This document shows, one piece after another, positions 52,299 through 62,325 of a DNA stretch of 64,000 nucleotides. Made by a program: the position numbers and the translations under genes. The first letter of the stretch is position 1. Every line of letters begins with the position of its first letter. The DNA is from a candidate division BRC1 bacterium HGW-BRC1-1 (GTDB lineage Bacteria > Sumerlaeota > Sumerlaeia > Sumerlaeales > Sumerlaeaceae): positions 145,231-209,230 of the forward strand of contig PHCB01000008.1 of assembly GCA_002842095.1 (NCBI GenBank), given 5' to 3'. The notes under the pieces were generated by a model. The model had not been told where the DNA came from and did not search any database. It saw only the letters and a list, made by a program, of their open reading frames with translations.

Positions 52299-53534
52299 TT
52301 ACCAGGGCGGTTGGTTGCGGCGGTACTCTTCCATGGCTTCGTCAAAAACGTGTGACACTGCCTGAGCATGGCATGCCGTGTTGAAAAGTCGACGCGCGCG
52401 TTCATTGGCAGCCCGACCCATGGCTTGCCGCCGTTCCGGCTCAACAATCAGTGCATACGCCAGATGGGCAAATGCGGTCGTCAGTCGATTGAATTCTTCC
52501 TCTGTGGATTTGGGCGCGCCGATGATATGCCCCGTTATTCCGTCCTCGATCAGTTCCGGAATTCCGCCGACGTCGCTTCCGATGGTGGGCACATTGACCG
52601 ACGCTGCTTCAATTACAACGCGTCCGAAACCTTCGTCGTTACTAAGCAATACGTTCATGTCGAGGGCAGCAAAATATTCGGCGACCTGCTGTTGGAAGGG
52701 TATCCATTGCACGTGATTCTGCAGGCCCAGTTCATCGACCCGCTTGCGTAGCTCGGCCACGTAGCTTTCCTGACCGGGGCTGGCTTCTCCCACAAAAAGG
52801 AGGCGTGTTTCCGGGGCAAGTTTGACCAACTCGGCAGCCGCCTCGATAAGGAACCGCGGGCGTTTCCGCGGCATCTGGAGGCCGATTTGACCGATGACAA
52901 AATGCTCCGGGCCGTAACCCAGACGAGCGCGAATCGCTTCCCTTCGCTCTGCGGCGCGGTCGAAATCTGTGAAGTCGATGCCGTTGTAAACCACCCGCAC
53001 TTTGCGTTCTTTCCAGGTGTATCCGTCGAAATCTGATGCCGCCCCGTGGCTCACTGCGATGATTCGGTTGGTGTGTTCGAGCATGTAATTGTGGATGAGA
53101 CGGGGGGTTACGCTGAGCCTCATGTGGGTAACTATGGGCAGGTTCAGCGGGTGGATGAGGCGGCGCATCATGACGGCACTCGCAAGCTCACTCATCAACC
53201 CACCGCTTGAGGCCGCTGCAAGGGAATGGGGCGTCGGATAAATCTCATTGCAGTGGATGAGACCTATTTTTTCGTGCTGGATAAGTTTGCGCAGTGAAGA
53301 AACCTGCGAGGGCAAACTGAGCCAGCTTGAACCTTTACGCCAGGGGGGAAGCCGTAGTTCGCGAAAGGGGATATGGTGCTTCTCTAACTCATCCGTCAAA
53401 CCACCGCGAGACGGCACCAACACCAGGGGTTCGTATTTCGTGCCGGCTAATTCTCGCACGAGAGCCAGCAAACTACGACGTGCGCCGAGAAGACGCACGC
53501 TGGGGGTTATGTGAAGAACTCGGGTGACGGTCAT
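52299..53534 (-). CDS. Glycosyltransferase family 4
   Basis: 411 residues. The N-terminal block VTRVLHITPSVRLLGARRSLLALVREL with PLVLVPSRGGLTDELEKH is a typical acceptor domain. The donor part has RVVYNGIDFTDFD, FVIGQIGLQMPRKRPRFLIEA, VLLSNDEGFGRVVIEAASVNVPTIGSDVGGIPELI (E-x7-E type) and a C-terminal helix. It is convergent with nuoD, on the strand opposite the waaA operon, and next to rsmG. Its donor and acceptor are unknown. Confidence 0.92.
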   Translation of the reverse strand: MTVTRVLHITPSVRLLGARRSLLALVRELAGTKYEPLVLVPSRGGLTDELEKHHIPFRELRLPPWRKGSSWLSLPSQVSSLRKLIQHEKIGLIHCNEIYPTPHSLAAASSGGLMSELASAVMMRRLIHPLNLPIVTHMRLSVTPRLIHNYMLEHTNRIIAVSHGAASDFDGYTWKERKVRVVYNGIDFTDFDRAAERREAIRARLGYGPEHFVIGQIGLQMPRKRPRFLIEAAAELVKLAPETRLLFVGEASPGQESYVAELRKRVDELGLQNHVQWIPFQQQVAEYFAALDMNVLLSNDEGFGRVVIEAASVNVPTIGSDVGGIPELIEDGITGHIIGAPKSTEEEFNRLTTAFAHLAYALIVEPERRQAMGRAANERARRLFNTACHAQAVSHVFDEAMEEYRRNQPPW

Positions 53535-53573
53535 GATGTGATCGCATGAGAGCCTACGCCGGTCCCGGCGTTG

Positions 53574-54314
53574 CTACGCAAGCGGATTCCTGAAAGGCAG
53601 GCCATTGCGGCGCGGATAAATGGCAGGAGTCGGTTTGATTTTTGCGATCCGAAAGATTGCACGCTCCTGCTTGTCTTCGGGGTAGCGATAGAAAATCGGG
53701 TCAAGGGCTTCGCCACCCATTTGATCTAACAGGTCGAGAGCATTTTCCAATTCTTCCTCCGCAGAACGCATTTTCCAGAGGAGCAAGATTCCCGCCGTTC
53801 GCAGAAGTGGCAAACCTACTTCAATGAGAGACGCGATCGGACCGACTGCGCGGGCTGTAGCGATGTCGCACGCACCCCGGAGATCGCCACGACCGGCATC
53901 CTCTGCCCGCTGGTTTTCAACACGAACGTTTCTAAGGCCAAGCTCTCTGGAAGCTTTGCTGACGAAGCTGCATTTTTTTGCAGTGGACTCGAGGCCCATC
54001 CATCGAATGTGTGGCAGGGCCATGGCCAACGGTATGAGGGGGAAACCTGCGCCCGTGCCGATGTCGATGGCGCGGCCGGGATCGGCGAAGGCTGGCTCCG
54101 CATTAAGTGGCGCGAGGCTGTCAGCAAAATGAAGGCGGGCCACGCCTTCAGGCGTGCGTATGGCGGTCAGGTTGAACTGATCATTGGCTTCGAGAAGCAT
54201 GTCGCCGAAACGGGCGAGGCCATCGAGCAATGCGGGGGGGAGTGGCTTGAGTTCGTCAACGCCTTCAATAGCGGCGCGCATTTCATTCTCGGGGGTTGGA
54301 TCGATTGATTTCAC
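53574..54314 (-). CDS. rsmG: 16S rRNA (guanine(527)-N7)-methyltransferase RsmG
   Basis: Methylates G527 of 16S rRNA using SAM. 246 residues from a GTG start with AAAGG 5 bases ahead. The N-terminal helical part LLEANDQFNLTAIR is the usual RsmG region, then ARLHFADSLAPL, the SAM loop AIDIGTGAGFPLIPLAMALP, LESTAKKCSFV and ATARAVGPIASLIEVGLPLL. It is followed by a GT4 gene on the same strand and has a divergent possible small ORF and metH upstream. Confidence 0.93.
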   Translation of the reverse strand: MKSIDPTPENEMRAAIEGVDELKPLPPALLDGLARFGDMLLEANDQFNLTAIRTPEGVARLHFADSLAPLNAEPAFADPGRAIDIGTGAGFPLIPLAMALPHIRWMGLESTAKKCSFVSKASRELGLRNVRVENQRAEDAGRGDLRGACDIATARAVGPIASLIEVGLPLLRTAGILLLWKMRSAEEELENALDLLDQMGGEALDPIFYRYPEDKQERAIFRIAKIKPTPAIYPRRNGLPFRNPLA

Positions 54315-54327
54315 GGAGACCTTTCAC

Positions 54328-54501
54328 ATGCAGATATCAGGTGAATTCAAGGGTCATGTCACAAATGCACTAAACCTTCCAGCTTCATGGAGTTGGCGAG
54401 GATGGCCTTTGTGGAAGAATTTTGTTTCAAAGGGTTTGGATTATATGGGTTATAGCATGTTTGGAAAAGTGAGTATGCCCCTCACCTTCCGCAGTCTGTA
54501 A
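54328..54501 (+). other. Possible small ORF in the rsmG-metH gap
   Basis: ATG at 54328 with GGAG 9 bases ahead opens a 57-residue frame ending at 54501, 18 bases before metH. The peptide is aromatic-rich (SWSWRGWPLWKNF, DYMGYSMFGK) with no recognisable motif. It could be a small protein, a regulatory leader or chance. No B12- or SAM-riboswitch core was recognised in this 205-base gap. Confidence 0.25.
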
Positions 54502-54519
54502 TTAAGGGAAACGAAAGAT

Positions 54520-57500
54520 TTGAGCGATACAAAAACGGTCCAACAACAGATCACCGCCTTGCTTGATCAACGCATTCTGGTTATCGATGGTGCCATGGGT
54601 ACCATGATTCAGGAGCACAAGTTGCAGGAGGCCGATTATCGGGGAGATCGTTTTAAAGATCATCACATTGATGTTCGGGGTAATAATGACCTGCTGAGCC
54701 TGACCCAACCCGACATCATTCGTTCGATCCACGCTCAATATCTGGCTGCGGGAGCGGACATTGTTGAGACGAACACCTTTAATGCCCAAGCCATTTCGCT
54801 GGCCGACTACGGCATGGAAAGCCTCGCGTACGAACTGAATGTAGAATCGGCGCGACTGGCTTGCAAGGCCGCACGCGAAGCAACTGCTGCGGATCCCTCG
54901 CGCCCTCGATTTGTGGCCGGGGCCGTTGGGCCAACCAATCGTACGCTTTCGCTTGCAGTCGACGTTAACAACCCCGCCCTTCGGCCACACACTTTCTCAG
55001 AGCTTGAGGCGGCATATCATGAGCAGGTTCGAGGTCTGCTTGATGGCGGGGTGGACCTGCTGCTTTGCGAGACTGTCTTCGACACGCTGGTCTTGAAGGC
55101 CGCTCTAGCCGCCATTGACCGCTGTTTTGAGGAAGGCCGCCGACGTGTGCCCCTGATGGTTTCTGTAACCATAACAGACAAGAGCGGACGCACGCTCAGC
55201 GGCCAGACTGTGGAGGCCTTTTGGATCTCCATCGCTCACATGCCATTGCTGAGCGTGGGAATTAATTGTGCCCTTGGTGCGGCCGAGATGCGTCCGTACA
55301 TTGAAGAACTCTCACGGATTTCGCCGGTCCGCATAAGTTGCTATCCAAACGCGGGTTTACCCAACGCCTTTGGTGGGTTTGATGAAACGCCCGAAATCAC
55401 CGCAGCAATGCTTCGTGAATTTGCAGAGAACGGCTGGTTGAATCTGGTCGGCGGTTGCTGCGGCACAACGCCTGATCACATCGCGGCCATTGCCAGGGCG
55501 ATGGAAGGCGTCGCCCCGCGAGAGTTGCCGGAAATTCGCCGCACGTTTCGCGTCAGTGGACTGGAGCCTTTGGTTGTTACGTCTGATACGGGTTTCATGA
55601 CGGTGGGGGAGCGAACCAATGTCGCCGGCTCGCCCAAATTTTCCAAATTGATTCTGGCGGGAGACTTCGAGGCGGCTCTGGCCATTGCCCGCCAACAGGT
55701 TGAGAACGGCGCCAACCTGATCGACATCAACATGGACGAGGGAATGCTCGATTCCGTCGAGGCGATGCGCACATTTTTGAACCTCATCGCGTCGGAACCG
55801 GAAATTTCCAAAGTTCCGATCATGGTCGATAGCTCGCGTTGGGAAGTGCTCGAGACAGGACTTCAATGCGCACAGGGGAAGTGCGTGGTGAATTCCATCA
55901 GCCTGAAAGAGGGCGAGGACGAGTTCCGTCGCCACGCGAAACTGTTACGTCGCTACGGAGCCGCCGCAGTGGTGATGGCATTCGACGAAACCGGTCAGGC
56001 CGATAACACCGAGCGACGCAAGGAAATCTGCGGGCGGGCTTATCGCATCCTCACGGAGGAATGTGGTTTCCCGCCTGAGGACATCATCTTTGACCCCAAC
56101 GTGCTGACCGTCGCCACCGGCATGGAAGAACACAATAATTACGCGGTGTCGTTCATTGAAACGGTGCGATGGATTAAAGAGAATCTTCCTTATGCGCTGG
56201 TGAGTGGCGGGATCAGCAACATCTCCTTTTCTTTCCGTGGCAACAACACGGTACGCGAGGCCATGCACTCTGCGTTTCTCTATCACGCCATCACCGAAGG
56301 CATGGATATGGGAATTGTCAACGCCGGTCAATTGGCTGTGTATGAGCAGATTCCCAAGGACCTGCTGACTTTGGTTGAGGATGTGCTGCTGAACCGTCGA
56401 CCGGATTCGACGGAACGTCTTATCGAGTATGCGGAAGCGGTGAAGCAGACGGGTAAATCCAAGGTCAAGGATGAGGCATGGCGGCGCGCCCCGGTGCGCG
56501 AGAGACTGGCGCACTCGCTGGTTAAGGGCATTGTGGAATACATCGAGGCCGATGTGATGGAAGCGCTCGAAGAGGTCGGGCGACCACTGGCAGTTATCGA
56601 AGGTCCGCTGATGGATGGCATGGGTGTGGTGGGTGATCTGTTCGGGGCGGGAAAGATGTTCCTGCCACAGGTTGTGAAGAGTGCCCGCGTGATGAAGAAA
56701 GCCGTGGGTGTGCTGCTTCCGATGATGGAGGCGGAAAGACTTGCCGGTGGAGAAGTGCGACAGGCCCAGGGACGGATGGTTATCGCCACCGTGAAGGGTG
56801 ACGTTCACGATATCGGCAAGAACATTGTCTCGGTGGTGCTCGGCTGCAACAACTACGAAATCATCGATCTCGGCGTGATGGTAGCATGCGACAAAATCCT
56901 CGCGGCGGCTCGCGAGCATGGGGCTGACATCATTGGTCTGAGCGGCTTGATCACACCTTCTCTCGATGAAATGGCTCATGTGGCCAAGGAGATGAAAAGG
57001 GAGGGATTCACTCTTCCACTGCTGATCGGTGGTGCCACAACGAGCAAGCAACATACCGCCGTTAAGATTGCCCCCCACTATAACGGGCCGGTTGTGCACG
57101 TAGTGGATGCGAGTCGGGCCGTGGGTATTGTGAGTAACCTTCTGAGTGCGACCGCGCGTGATTCGTTTGTAAGCGAGATGAACGAGCAGCATGAGAAAAT
57201 CCGGGAAGAGTACGCGGGGCGTCACGCAAAGCGGAAATTGGTTTCCTTGGAATTTGCCAGAGATTCGCGCCCCAAGCTTGACTGGGAAGCTGTCGATTAT
57301 CCCCAGCCCGAGTTCACTGGCACGCGTGTTCTGGGCGACATTCCGTTGTCCGAATTAATCCCATTTATCGACTGGTCCCCATTTTTCCATACGTGGGAGT
57401 TGCGGGGACGGTACCCGCAAATATTGGAAGACCCGGTGGTGGGTGAGGCGGCCCGGGATCTGTTTGAGAATGCCCAAGAACTTCTGGAGGAAGTGCAGCG

Positions 57501-58221
57501 CGATGGCTTGTTAAAGGCGCGCGCGGTGTATGGCATCTATCCGGCCAACAGTGTCGGCGATGACGTGGAGCTTTACACCGATGAATCGCGTAGCACGCTT
57601 CTTACGCGATTCCATTTCCTGCGGCAGCAACAGGAACGCCCACCGGGAAAACCCTATGAGTGTCTCGCGGATTTTATCGCGCCCAAGGAGACCGGAAAGC
57701 CGGATCACTTGGGAGCCTTTGCTGTTTCAGCGGGTTTCGGAGCGCAGGAAGGTGTGTTGCGCTTTAAGGAGGAACGTGACGATTATACCGCCATATTGCT
57801 GGAATCGCTTGCGGATCGCCTTGCCGAGGCCGGGGCCGAATGGCTCCACAAACAAGCTCGCGATCAATGGGGCTTTGGTCGTGAAGAAGGTTTGAGCCAT
57901 ACCGACTTTATTTCGGAAAAGTATCGTGGAATCCGGCCAGCGGCCGGGTATCCCGCCTCACCCGAACATACCGAAAAAAAGATCCTGTTCGAGTTGCTCA
58001 ATGCGACGGAAACCACCGGCATCAAGATCACGGAGAATTTCGCCATGTGGCCGGGTGCATCGGTCAGCGGTTTGTATTTTGCTCATCCTGAATCGCACTA
58101 TTTTCAGGTGGGAAAAATCGATCGGGATCAAACGGAAGATTACCGCAAGCGCAAGGGGATGACTCTGGAGGAAGCAGAGAGATGGTTGGAGCCGGTCTTG
58201 GGCTACGAACCTAAATCCTGA
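54520..58221 (+). CDS. metH: Methionine synthase, cobalamin-dependent
   Basis: Transfers a methyl group from methyltetrahydrofolate to homocysteine via cobalamin. 1233 residues with a TTG start and AAGGGAA upstream. The homocysteine domain (about 10-330) has the zinc Cys250 in GINCALGA and Cys313/314 in GGCCGTTP. The pterin domain (360-620) has [15 protein letters not shown] and MDEGMLDS. The cobalamin domain (650-880) has D-x-H-x-x-G with His763 ([11 protein letters not shown]) and SGLITPSL. The reactivation domain (900-1233) ends [19 protein letters not shown], the SAM-binding segment, so the protein is full length. It implies cobalamin supply, and hemL in the window fits this. Confidence 0.96.
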   Translation: MSDTKTVQQQITALLDQRILVIDGAMGTMIQEHKLQEADYRGDRFKDHHIDVRGNNDLLSLTQPDIIRSIHAQYLAAGADIVETNTFNAQAISLADYGMESLAYELNVESARLACKAAREATAADPSRPRFVAGAVGPTNRTLSLAVDVNNPALRPHTFSELEAAYHEQVRGLLDGGVDLLLCETVFDTLVLKAALAAIDRCFEEGRRRVPLMVSVTITDKSGRTLSGQTVEAFWISIAHMPLLSVGINCALGAAEMRPYIEELSRISPVRISCYPNAGLPNAFGGFDETPEITAAMLREFAENGWLNLVGGCCGTTPDHIAAIARAMEGVAPRELPEIRRTFRVSGLEPLVVTSDTGFMTVGERTNVAGSPKFSKLILAGDFEAALAIARQQVENGANLIDINMDEGMLDSVEAMRTFLNLIASEPEISKVPIMVDSSRWEVLETGLQCAQGKCVVNSISLKEGEDEFRRHAKLLRRYGAAAVVMAFDETGQADNTERRKEICGRAYRILTEECGFPPEDIIFDPNVLTVATGMEEHNNYAVSFIETVRWIKENLPYALVSGGISNISFSFRGNNTVREAMHSAFLYHAITEGMDMGIVNAGQLAVYEQIPKDLLTLVEDVLLNRRPDSTERLIEYAEAVKQTGKSKVKDEAWRRAPVRERLAHSLVKGIVEYIEADVMEALEEVGRPLAVIEGPLMDGMGVVGDLFGAGKMFLPQVVKSARVMKKAVGVLLPMMEAERLAGGEVRQAQGRMVIATVKGDVHDIGKNIVSVVLGCNNYEIIDLGVMVACDKILAAAREHGADIIGLSGLITPSLDEMAHVAKEMKREGFTLPLLIGGATTSKQHTAVKIAPHYNGPVVHVVDASRAVGIVSNLLSATARDSFVSEMNEQHEKIREEYAGRHAKRKLVSLEFARDSRPKLDWEAVDYPQPEFTGTRVLGDIPLSELIPFIDWSPFFHTWELRGRYPQILEDPVVGEAARDLFENAQELLEEVQRDGLLKARAVYGIYPANSVGDDVELYTDESRSTLLTRFHFLRQQQERPPGKPYECLADFIAPKETGKPDHLGAFAVSAGFGAQEGVLRFKEERDDYTAILLESLADRLAEAGAEWLHKQARDQWGFGREEGLSHTDFISEKYRGIRPAAGYPASPEHTEKKILFELLNATETTGIKITENFAMWPGASVSGLYFAHPESHYFQVGKIDRDQTEDYRKRKGMTLEEAERWLEPVLGYEPKS

Positions 58222-58236
58222 CTTAGGGCGGACCTG

Positions 58237-59490
58237 CTATCGCCGCTCCGTGCTAATGCTTTGCTCGCTTAATGCAGCTTGAATCTCGGAGATGTGATCC
58301 TCTCCGCGCGTTTCGAGGATTATGTCTATCATCGTCTCACCCACCTGAGCAGGCGAGAATGCGCGGGCGTGGTTAATTTCCAGGATGTTCGCGCGGCATT
58401 CGGCGACCGTGTCGAGGATGCGCGCGAGCTGGCCCGGGTAATCTGGCACCACCACCTGCAGCCTCACCAATCGCCCGTCCTTCACCAGACCCTTCTCGAT
58501 CACCCGGGCCAGAACGTTGACGTCGATGTTGCCACCGCTGAGAACCACACAGACCTTCTTGCCTGATGCTTTGATGAGGCCGTTGTGCATTGCCGCCACA
58601 CCCACGGCACCGGCTCCTTCCACCACGGTTTTCTCTCTTTCCAACATGAGAAGAATCGCATTGGCGATCTCCGCCTCGCTGACCGTGACGATCTCGTCCA
58701 CGTATCGATTCACCAGATCGAGACACAACCCGCCCACCTGACGCACGGCAATGCCATCGGCAATGGTGCGGTGCGGGGCAACGGTTACCGGGTGCCCCAT
58801 CGTCATGGCTTTCGTCATGGATGGGATTCCCTCAAATTGCACGCCGACAACTTTTATATCGGGCCGCAGTTCTTTGACAGCCATGGACACACCAGCGATC
58901 AGCCCGCCGCCGCCGACACCCATCACGATCATATCAAAGTCAGGCACCTCTTCCATAATCTCGAGTCCGCAGGTTCCCTGGCCGCAAATGACGTAGGGAT
59001 CGTCGAAGCCATGAACGTAGGTGAGGCTTTCAGCGGTGCATATTTCTCGGGCCTTTTCTGCGGCCTCGTCAAAATTGGAACCATGGAGAACTACCCGAGC
59101 CTTGCAGGCTCTGGTGTTTTGCACCTTGATGAGCGGGCTGTTAACGGGCATGACGATGGTACAGGGAATCTCCAAACGCTGGGCATGATGAGCCAGGGCG
59201 CGTCCGTGGTTTCCGGCAGAGGCGCTGATGACACCCTTGGCGCGGGCTTCTTCGCCAAGTTGTAACAGGCGGTTCAACGCACCGCGTTCCTTGAAGGAAC
59301 CCGTTTCATGCAGATTCTCCAATTTGAACCAAACGTCACAACCCCACAGCTTTGACATACCTGTGGAATGCGCCAGGGGTGTGGAGTCGAGATGAGGCTT
59401 GAGGCGTTCGTAAGCTTCTCGAACGTCCTTCAGAGTGACCATGGAATCTGGGTGAGGGGAGTTTATCTCTGGTGACATGATGTCGCCCAT
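58237..59490 (-). CDS. ilvA: Threonine ammonia-lyase (threonine dehydratase)
   Basis: PLP enzyme that deaminates threonine to 2-oxobutyrate, entering isoleucine synthesis or threonine breakdown. About 417 residues with ATG at 59490 or 59478; a TTG at 59517 is possible. The PLP-lysine motif HETGSFKERGALN, the phosphate loop VGGGGLIAGV, the SAGNHGRALAHHAQ segment and IKVQNTRACKARVVL are present, and the C-terminal domain (about 90 residues from LVRLQVVVPDYPGQLARILD) is a single ACT domain. This is the medium form with one ACT domain, in which allosteric control by isoleucine or valine is possible. Confidence 0.93.
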   Translation of the reverse strand: MGDIMSPEINSPHPDSMVTLKDVREAYERLKPHLDSTPLAHSTGMSKLWGCDVWFKLENLHETGSFKERGALNRLLQLGEEARAKGVISASAGNHGRALAHHAQRLEIPCTIVMPVNSPLIKVQNTRACKARVVLHGSNFDEAAEKAREICTAESLTYVHGFDDPYVICGQGTCGLEIMEEVPDFDMIVMGVGGGGLIAGVSMAVKELRPDIKVVGVQFEGIPSMTKAMTMGHPVTVAPHRTIADGIAVRQVGGLCLDLVNRYVDEIVTVSEAEIANAILLMLEREKTVVEGAGAVGVAAMHNGLIKASGKKVCVVLSGGNIDVNVLARVIEKGLVKDGRLVRLQVVVPDYPGQLARILDTVAECRANILEINHARAFSPAQVGETMIDIILETRGEDHISEIQAALSEQSISTERR

Positions 59491-59532
59491 GGCGATGGAA
59501 GAGCTTCTACAACTCAAGAAAAACGTGATGCT

Positions 59533-60618
59533 TCAGAGATCTGGTTGCCGGGTGATTGAAACGATCTGCTCGGCCGCAATTCGTGCACCGTCGCCGTTAG
59601 TTGCTTCGGGGGTTGCGCCAAAAGCCCAGTCGAGAGAGTCGTCCCAGGGGCCATGTATGAGGATATCGCGGCTCATGCAGGTGGCTCCTCCCCATTCTTG
59701 CAGACCATCGCTCAGCACTCGATACTCCGCAAATTCGTCACGGGGATAATAGATCATGGGAATTGCGTTGATCATGCACTCACTGGCGATGCCATAACCG
59801 GGCTTGCCCACCACGGCGTCCATGGATGCGAGGACATCGGGGAATGTCCATTGGTCATTGTGCAAGGAAACAATGGGATCGGGGGCATCATGAAATGAAA
59901 AAAAAGTAATGTCGTCTCGTTTCGTCAATACCTGGGGACGAACATCTTTGCCTCCCCAAATGCCGAGATATACAAGAACCAGACGTTGACGCGGGGGAAG
60001 GTTGAAATGCTTCAGCAAGCGGTAACGAATGGAAGACCCCGACCTGCCAATAAGCGGGATGTCTTTCATGCGGGGGAAATAGGACATCGGGAAACTCAGA
60101 GGTGTCCGGAGGGCAAGGGTTGCCCGTGAGTACAAATCGCGCTGCGCCTCCACGAGTGATGACGCAATTTTCGAGCTTTCTGCCTGGTCTCTCAGAATCT
60201 CCACCCATGTGAAATTCGCTGTTACGATGGAGGGAATTCCGGCCAGTTCGGCAGCCCGGATTGGGAATGGCGGGATGTCGCAAACGACAACTTTCACATG
60301 ATTATCGACGAGCCATTGGGCTTCTCTCTCGGCGCGGGTGTCGGACTCCGCAAGCAGCCGTTCACCTTCTGATAGGGTGGCATTCCAGTCGATGTTGAAA
60401 TTGTCATGCTGGACCGGGGGCGCATCTTGAGCCTCTTTGATGAGTTCAAACGGTCTGCTGACTTCATGGTGAAAGAACCATTTGGGCGCACTGCTTTTTA
60501 CGATGAGCTGCCATTGATGTGGCAGAAGTGACATGACCTGTGATGCGCGGCTGGCATGTCCGAGCCCGTGGCCGGATACGTAATAGGCAATGGTTCCGGG
60601 AGAGGAGAGCTTCGCCAC
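59533..60618 (-). CDS. GT28/ARA1-N-domain-like glycosyltransferase
   Basis: 361 residues. Start placed at a GTG at 60618, ten bases after the DHH gene ends; the frame extends into that gene but without a plausible site. The N-terminus TIAYYVSGHGLGHASRASQVMSLLP is a GT-B fold of the type found in glycosyltransferase-like domains fused to L-arabinokinase in plants and in free bacterial proteins. The later VLVYLGIWGGKDV and AVVGKPGYGIASECMINAIPMIYYPRDEFAEYRVL carry the donor site (E in GYGIASE; H/P-rich strand). Sugar and acceptor are unknown. It is probably co-transcribed with the DHH gene. Confidence 0.75.
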   Translation of the reverse strand: MAKLSSPGTIAYYVSGHGLGHASRASQVMSLLPHQWQLIVKSSAPKWFFHHEVSRPFELIKEAQDAPPVQHDNFNIDWNATLSEGERLLAESDTRAEREAQWLVDNHVKVVVCDIPPFPIRAAELAGIPSIVTANFTWVEILRDQAESSKIASSLVEAQRDLYSRATLALRTPLSFPMSYFPRMKDIPLIGRSGSSIRYRLLKHFNLPPRQRLVLVYLGIWGGKDVRPQVLTKRDDITFFSFHDAPDPIVSLHNDQWTFPDVLASMDAVVGKPGYGIASECMINAIPMIYYPRDEFAEYRVLSDGLQEWGGATCMSRDILIHGPWDDSLDWAFGATPEATNGDGARIAAEQIVSITRQPDL

Positions 60619-60628
60619 AGCTTGCGTG

Positions 60629-61645
60629 TCAGAAAATATCGCTGAGATACTTGCGGATGGTTTCCAAGGCTGCGTCGCGGGTGACTGCGTAATTGCATTC
60701 TCCACGCATGTAAGCACCCGAGGCATTGTGATGGCCACCGCCGCCGAGCATCTGGGCAAGGGCACTCACGTTCACCTTGCCGCGACTACGAAGTCCCACG
60801 CGACAATGGCCTTCTTCGGTTTCATGGAAGAGTGCCGACATCTCCACACCTTCAATGGCACGAATGTCGCTGGATAATCCGTCTGGCTCGAATTCATCGC
60901 CGCCGACCTGGCGGTAAAGGTCCTGCGTGATTTCGTTCCAGACGAAATGGCCCGAGAACTCATAATTGAGCGTGGCGTAAACTTCACCCATCAACTTCAC
61001 GCTTTGAGGTTTACGACTTTCGAAAACCGCCTGAGCGATGTCGCTGGGTTTGGCGCCGCATTTAACCATGTGTCCGGCCGCACTAAAAGTTATGGAATCG
61101 GTGTTAGAGTAGCGGAAACCGCCAGTGTCGGTCATCAGTCCGGTGAAGATGCAGGTGGCGATGTCTGGTGTGATTTCGACACCTATAACCAAGGCGAGAC
61201 GATAGATCATCTCGGCCGCTGCGGCGGCATCGGTGTCCACCCAGTTCAACCCACCGAAACGGGTATTGCTGAGGTGATGGTCGATGTTGATGATGGGACC
61301 CTTGGTTGGGCGCCAGTCGTCATCGACCCGCTCTTGATCGCCACAATCCACGTAAATCCAGAGGTCGGGGTTTTCGTCGTGAGGGGGAAGCGTGGTTTCC
61401 ACATCGTCGATCCACGGCATCCATGTTATGTAATGGGGGATTGGGCCCGTGGTCACGAAACGGACGTCTTTACCCATGGCCTTCAGAATGCCATATAGAC
61501 TCAGACCGGATCCGAAACAGTCTCCATCGGGATGGGAGTGGCCCAGGATGATGATGCGCTGGACCGAGCGAATCTGGGCGATGATCTCGTGAACGATGGA
61601 AGGTTCGGGGGCTATGACGTCGGGTGTTTCGACAGAGGCGGACAT
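60629..61645 (-). CDS. DHH-family phosphoesterase, NrnA-like
   Basis: 338 residues. N-terminal DHH domain: IILGHSHPDGDCFGSGLSLY (DxDxxGS), DLWIYVDCGDQERVD, INIDHHLSN (the DHH motif) and FTGLMTDTGGFRYSNTD; the C-terminal DHHA1 domain has the GGGGHHNASGAYM motif. The order and length match NrnA-type nanoRNase/pAp phosphatase, which hydrolyses short oligonucleotides, pAp or cyclic dinucleotide products. RecJ-like DNA exonuclease function is unlikely at this length. It is followed by the glycosyltransferase gene after ten bases. The leuDC operon terminator lies upstream. Confidence 0.9.
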   Translation of the reverse strand: MSASVETPDVIAPEPSIVHEIIAQIRSVQRIIILGHSHPDGDCFGSGLSLYGILKAMGKDVRFVTTGPIPHYITWMPWIDDVETTLPPHDENPDLWIYVDCGDQERVDDDWRPTKGPIINIDHHLSNTRFGGLNWVDTDAAAAAEMIYRLALVIGVEITPDIATCIFTGLMTDTGGFRYSNTDSITFSAAGHMVKCGAKPSDIAQAVFESRKPQSVKLMGEVYATLNYEFSGHFVWNEITQDLYRQVGGDEFEPDGLSSDIRAIEGVEMSALFHETEEGHCRVGLRSRGKVNVSALAQMLGGGGHHNASGAYMRGECNYAVTRDAALETIRKYLSDIF

Positions 61646-61754
61646 GGTGGCTTTGGCTTTTCTATCCTCCGAAATTTAGAACGAGTTAAATGCCACGGGA
61701 ACGCCCGAGCATTCACGGAAAGCGGTTCGGCAATTTAATAAGCGTAGCAAACGA

Positions 61755-61792
61755 AAAACGGAACTGTCCATCAAGCCAGACAGTTCCGTTTT
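61755..61792 (-). terminator. Strong intrinsic terminator after leuD (bidirectional form)
   Basis: AAAACGGAACTGTC (61755-61768) pairs perfectly with GACAGTTCCGTTTT (61779-61792) across a 10-base loop. On the minus strand the stem is followed by a T-run within TTTTTCG. It starts 24 bases past the leuD stop on the minus strand; the T-tract on the plus strand may allow termination there as well. Confidence 0.88.
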
Positions 61793-61815
61793 GTTTGAGA
61801 AGCGAGATCGTTGCC

Positions 61816-62322
61816 TCAGGCGGATTTAACGCCTTTTTCTTCAAGTAGTTTTTTACGGGCATAGGCAATTAAACCACCTGCATCAATGATTGCCTGTCGT
61901 GCTGGGGGGTGGGCGATGGTTGCATAGCTTTTTCCGGTTGTGTGGTTAATGACTTCGGTTTGGGTGATTTCCAGTTCGTCACCCACCGATGCCTCAATCT
62001 CCGGAGCCACGACGGTCTGCAATCCGAGGTTCACGGCGTTCTGCATGAAAATACGCGCAAACCCGCGCGCCACCACAATCACCCCGTAGCCTTTCAGGCA
62101 GCTTGCAGCTTGCTCGCGGCTGGAGCCACAGCCGAAGTTGTTGGCCGCCAGCAAAATATCGCCGTCGGCCACCTCTCCCTTGGTCAGCTTCGCATTGAAT
62201 TCTTTTTCATCGGCAAAGGCAAATTGCGGAGTTTCGCTTGGCAGAACTGTGGCCATAAATCGGCCCGGATAAATGGCGTCGGTGGAGATGTCATTTCCCA
62301 CTTCGTAGACGACTTTTCCCAT
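61816..62322 (-). CDS. leuD: 3-isopropylmalate dehydratase small subunit
   Basis: Swivelling domain that completes the active site with LeuC in isomerising 2- to 3-isopropylmalate. 168 residues: GNDISTDAIYPGRFM, then LLAANNFGCGSSREQAASCLKGYGV, the substrate-recognition segment of the aconitase family, and ARIFMQNAVNLGL. The length is that of the short, archaeal-type LeuD, so use as a homoaconitase or citramalate-pathway enzyme is possible. The start ATG lies three bases after the leuC stop with AAAGGGAAA upstream; the genes are co-transcribed. Confidence 0.93.
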   Translation of the reverse strand: MGKVVYEVGNDISTDAIYPGRFMATVLPSETPQFAFADEKEFNAKLTKGEVADGDILLAANNFGCGSSREQAASCLKGYGVIVVARGFARIFMQNAVNLGLQTVVAPEIEASVGDELEITQTEVINHTTGKSYATIAHPPARQAIIDAGGLIAYARKKLLEEKGVKSA

Positions 62323-62325
62323 CGT

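Noticed and set aside
51056..52447. A 463-codon minus-strand frame across nuoD
   Set aside because: Antisense shadow of a highly conserved nuoD; the translation has no recognisable domain.
54315..54519. Cobalamin or SAM riboswitch before metH
   Set aside because: No recognisable conserved core was found in the gap.
55945..57225. A 426-codon minus-strand frame inside metH
   Set aside because: Antisense shadow of the metH pterin and cobalamin domains; no independent support.
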